Below, in pieces: positions 5,224-6,971 of a stretch of 6,971 nucleotides of DNA (position 1 is its first letter; the number at the start of each line of letters is the position of its first letter). The notes beneath the pieces are model-generated. The model was not told the origin of the DNA and made no database searches. It was given only the letters and a program-made list of their open reading frames with translations. Origin of the DNA: Acidobacteriota bacterium (lineage in GTDB: Bacteria > Acidobacteriota > Terriglobia > Terriglobales > Acidobacteriaceae); NCBI GenBank assembly GCA_021805955.1, contig JAJZDO010000849.1, positions 1 to 6,971 on the forward strand. The letters are read 5' to 3'. The translations under genes and the position numbers were made by a program.

Positions 5224-6408
5224 GTGATGAACTTGCTGCGTCTCATCCACTTGGACAAAGAAGAAAAGGTAAAACGCGGGTTGTCCCATACTCCCAGCGA
5301 AATTGCCCAGCAGCCCCATGCTTGGGCCACGACGTTCATGAATTTCCAGCAACGTCGCCCCGAAATCGAGGCATTTTTACATTCAAAGGGAATTGGTCCG
5401 GATTCCAACCAGCGTCCAATCGTTTTTCTCATTGGGGCCGGCACCTCCGATTATATTGGCCAGTCCCTGGTCGCTCTGTTGCGCCAGAAATGGCAGTGCG
5501 AGGTGAGCGCAGTCCCGAGTACGGACCTGCTCACCAATTTTGAGGATTACATCCTGCGCGACCGGAACTACCTGTGGATATCCTTCTCAAGATCGGGCGA
5601 CAGCCCCGAGGGCGTTACCGTGCTGGACAAGGCGCTGAAAGAATACTCGAATATTTCCCATCTGGTTGTCTCCTGCAATGCATCCGGAAAAATGATTATG
5701 GACCACCGGAACGAACCGCGGGTGTTCGGGCTTTTGTTGGATGACGCCGTCAATGATCGCGGACTGGCTATGACGAGCTCTTTCTCAAACATGGTTGTCT
5801 GCGGTCAATGCCTTGCCAATACATGGACGTTGGAGGAATACGAGCCCATCCTGCAATCCCTGGTAGCCGCGGGAGAGAAGTTTCTGGAAGTGGCCGACGT
5901 ATGTGCGGCCAGTCTGGCCGAGGGGCCGTATACCAGAGTTTGCTTTGTCGGCTCGGGAGTGATGAAAGCGGTTGCCACCGAGTCCGCCTTGAAGGTTTCC
6001 GAACTCACCGCGGGTCGAATCCAGTCCATGTCCGAATCCACCCTGGGATTGCGGCACGGCCCTTTGGCTGCATTGAATGCAGAGACCTTGTTCGTCTGCT
6101 ACGTTTCCGGCGATCGACGGCGGCAGCACTATGAAGCCGACCTGCTGAGGGAAATCGAAAAAAAAGGTGTCGTCCAGACGCGGGTCGCAGTGGCGATCGA
6201 AGCGACGAGCGAAATTCGCAAGGAATGCGAATACCTCCTCACATCCGGGTTGCAGGCTTCGATCCCCGACGCATATCGGCCGCCCCTCGACGTCATCTTC
6301 GGCCAGTTGCTGGGGCTTTTTTTCTCGATTCGCTTCAATCTCAAACCGGATGCGCCCAGCCCGAGCGGGGTAATTACCCGTGTGGTGCAGAATGTGAGCA
6401 TCCACTAA
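5224..6408 (+). CDS. agaS: AgaS: galactosamine-6-phosphate deaminase/isomerase (double SIS domain)
   Basis: A 394-residue cytoplasmic protein, close to the E. coli AgaS length (384). The N-terminal HTPSEIAQQPHAW (22-34) is a hallmark of this family. The first SIS domain (about 65-200) has GAGTSDYIG (71-79), FSRSGDSPE (121-129) and TSSFSNM (184-190). The second (about 235-370) has VGSGVMK (242-248), ATESALKVSELT (251-262) and ESTLGLRHGP (271-280), which hold the expected sugar-phosphate and catalytic residues. The tail (PDAPSPSGVITRVVQNVSIH) also matches the AgaS type rather than GlmS or bacterial NagB. AgaS converts galactosamine-6-phosphate to tagatose-6-phosphate and ammonia; older annotation calls it tagatose-6-phosphate ketose/aldose isomerase. 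The divergent PfkB kinase could supply the next step, but no aldolase, deacetylase or transporter is in the window. The start is taken as GTG 5224; ATG 5227 is equally possible. Confidence 0.94.
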   Translation: MMNLLRLIHLDKEEKVKRGLSHTPSEIAQQPHAWATTFMNFQQRRPEIEAFLHSKGIGPDSNQRPIVFLIGAGTSDYIGQSLVALLRQKWQCEVSAVPSTDLLTNFEDYILRDRNYLWISFSRSGDSPEGVTVLDKALKEYSNISHLVVSCNASGKMIMDHRNEPRVFGLLLDDAVNDRGLAMTSSFSNMVVCGQCLANTWTLEEYEPILQSLVAAGEKFLEVADVCAASLAEGPYTRVCFVGSGVMKAVATESALKVSELTAGRIQSMSESTLGLRHGPLAALNAETLFVCYVSGDRRRQHYEADLLREIEKKGVVQTRVAVAIEATSEIRKECEYLLTSGLQASIPDAYRPPLDVIFGQLLGLFFSIRFNLKPDAPSPSGVITRVVQNVSIH

Positions 6409-6414
6409 TTTTTT
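6382..6414 (+). terminator. Weak intrinsic terminator at the end of agaS
   Basis: GTGGTGC (6382-6388) pairs with GCA-T-CCAC (6398-6405) as a 7-bp stem with one bulged T. The stop codon TAA and six T residues (6409-6414) follow directly. The stem lies within the last codons of agaS. A much stronger stem-loop lies about 100 bases further on. Confidence 0.35.
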
Positions 6415-6509
6415 CTCATTATTCGGTCGTTTCAGCACCGCACTTCAGTGATGGCTCAGACGTTTTCCGGCGGCGCGAGCCCGTCGGAGGCATTTTCGCA
6501 CGCCAGAAA

Positions 6510-6545
6510 CCGGACAGGCCCGTCGCTGAGGACGGGCCTGTCCGG
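6510..6545. terminator. Strong bidirectional terminator between agaS and the repeat-protein gene
   Basis: A perfect 15-bp stem, CCGGACAGGCCCGTC (6510-6524) with GACGGGCCTGTCCGG (6531-6545), closes a 6-base loop GCTGAG. CTTT follows on the plus strand and TTTC on the minus strand, so short T runs serve both directions. It lies between the stop of agaS (6408) and the stop of the minus-strand gene (6568), exactly where a shared terminator is expected. Confidence 0.8.
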
Positions 6546-6567
6546 CTTTGCCTGAAATCTTTCGTAG

Positions 6568-6969
6568 TTATCCGCAGAGTTGAGCGACGTTGAGGTTATC
6601 GTTTCCGTCGCCCTTCCATCCGATATAGACCTTCCCGTTATGAGTACAAAGGGCAGGCGCCTGTGAACTGGTTTCGGGAGAAGTGTACTTGCTGCCGAAG
6701 CTGGCTCCGTTGTTGGAGGAATTCTCCACATTCAGATTATTGTTGCCATCGCCTTTCCAGCCCAAGTAGAGTTTGCCGTTGTTGGATGCGAGGGTAGGAC
6801 TGACAGGACTGGTGTCCGGAAGAGTTACCTTGCCGACAAAGCCGGTGATGGAGTTGCCCGAGATGTTGACCTGTGCAACGTTGAGGTTGTCGTTGCCATC
6901 GCCTTTCCAGGTGATGTAGAGGTTGCCGTTGTGAACACAGAGGCCCGGAGCCTGGGGACTGGTTTCGGG
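6568..6969 (-). CDS. WKGDGN tandem-repeat protein, probable beta-propeller (C-terminal part only)
   Basis: A minus-strand frame runs from the right edge (first whole codon at 6969) to TAA at 6570-6568, giving 133 residues. The N-terminus is outside the window; a TTG at 6765 is only an internal Leu codon, since the repeat pattern continues upstream of it. Three repeats are visible, each with an NGxLYIxWKGDGNxNLNV core: WKGDGN at 21-26, 71-76 and 118-123 of the fragment (spacing 50 and 47). SSNNGASF (84-91) resembles an Asp-box (SxDxGxxW/F) with Asp replaced by Asn. The 47-50 residue unit fits one blade of a beta-propeller related to BNR/sialidase-like or sugar-binding proteins. A surface or secreted carbohydrate-binding role is inference. 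The last repeat ends abruptly (AQLCG), consistent with a blade completed by N-terminal strands. Confidence 0.85.
   Translation of the reverse strand, partial: PETSPQAPGLCVHNGNLYITWKGDGNDNLNVAQVNISGNSITGFVGKVTLPDTSPVSPTLASNNGKLYLGWKGDGNNNLNVENSSNNGASFGSKYTSPETSSQAPALCTHNGKVYIGWKGDGNDNLNVAQLCG
6571..6969 (-). repeat. Three in-frame tandem repeats of about 150 bp
   Basis: The units are 6969-6820, 6819-6679 and 6678-6571 (partial). In plus-strand terms, gttgccatcgcctttccag occurs identically at 6742-6760 and 6892-6910 (offset 150), and actggtttcgggag at 6667-6680 and 6958-6971 (offset 291). Elsewhere the copies differ mainly at synonymous positions, so they are not recent duplications. More copies probably lie beyond the right edge. 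Confidence 0.8.
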
Positions 6970-6971
6970 AG

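Noticed and set aside
6368..6379. Perfect 12-bp palindrome GGGTAATTACCC
   Set aside because: Lies inside the conserved C-terminal codons of agaS (GVITR) and is explained by the coding sequence.
5785..6438. 217-codon open frame antisense to agaS
   Set aside because: Lies wholly across the well-supported agaS gene, has no recognisable motif, and is the sort of long antisense frame expected in GC-rich coding sequence.
1..6971. CRISPR array, insertion sequence, toxin-antitoxin or phage module
   Set aside because: No spaced short repeats, transposase, terminal inverted repeats or defence-type genes found on either strand; the genes present are metabolic, housekeeping or surface proteins.

Overview
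The window looks like an ordinary stretch of chromosome from a GC-rich, Gram-negative soil-type bacterium. I lean to Acidobacteriota. The evidence is a secreted lipoprotein with LxGTYS and FDGNGN motifs, a secreted-type WKGDGN repeat protein, and many short Shine-Dalgarno-led genes separated by sizeable intergenic gaps. This assignment is by resemblance only. I see no mobile element, CRISPR array, tRNA or phage gene.

Layout. Bases 3-206 may be the 3' end of an unidentified gene. A 189-residue lipoprotein gene follows (240-809, +). It converges on a FabH-type 3-oxoacyl-ACP synthase III gene (883-1899, -), with a stem-loop between the two stops. Upstream of fabH on the same strand is a clear small SRP RNA gene (ffs, 1982-2078, -), not captured by any protein reading frame. 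A gap of about 470 bases (2079-2548) holds only regulatory candidates. Next comes an M20-family (ArgE/DapE-like) amidohydrolase gene (2549-3844, +). It converges on a PfkB-family sugar kinase gene (4115-5080, -), with an 11-bp hairpin between them. The kinase gene is divergent from agaS (5224-6408, +), a double-SIS-domain amino-sugar phosphate isomerase/deaminase. A strong 15-bp inverted-repeat terminator separates agaS from the 3' end of a minus-strand gene for a tandem-repeat, probably beta-propeller, protein (6568-6969) that runs off the window.

How the genes work together. The most coherent unit is the divergent kinase/agaS pair. In galactosamine and N-acetylgalactosamine catabolism, AgaS turns galactosamine-6-phosphate into tagatose-6-phosphate plus ammonia, and a kinase then makes tagatose-1,6-bisphosphate for an aldolase. 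The 143-base region between the two starts holds a sigma70-like promoter for agaS, a near-perfect CRP-type site (TGTGA-N6-TCACT), a CG-centred AACCGGTT palindrome on the -35 box, and a direct repeat spaced about three helical turns. Together these suggest carbon-source control. The M20 enzyme keeps all its metal ligands but appears to have lost the lid-domain histidine that normally completes the active site. ffs and fabH are housekeeping genes for membrane protein targeting and fatty-acid synthesis initiation.
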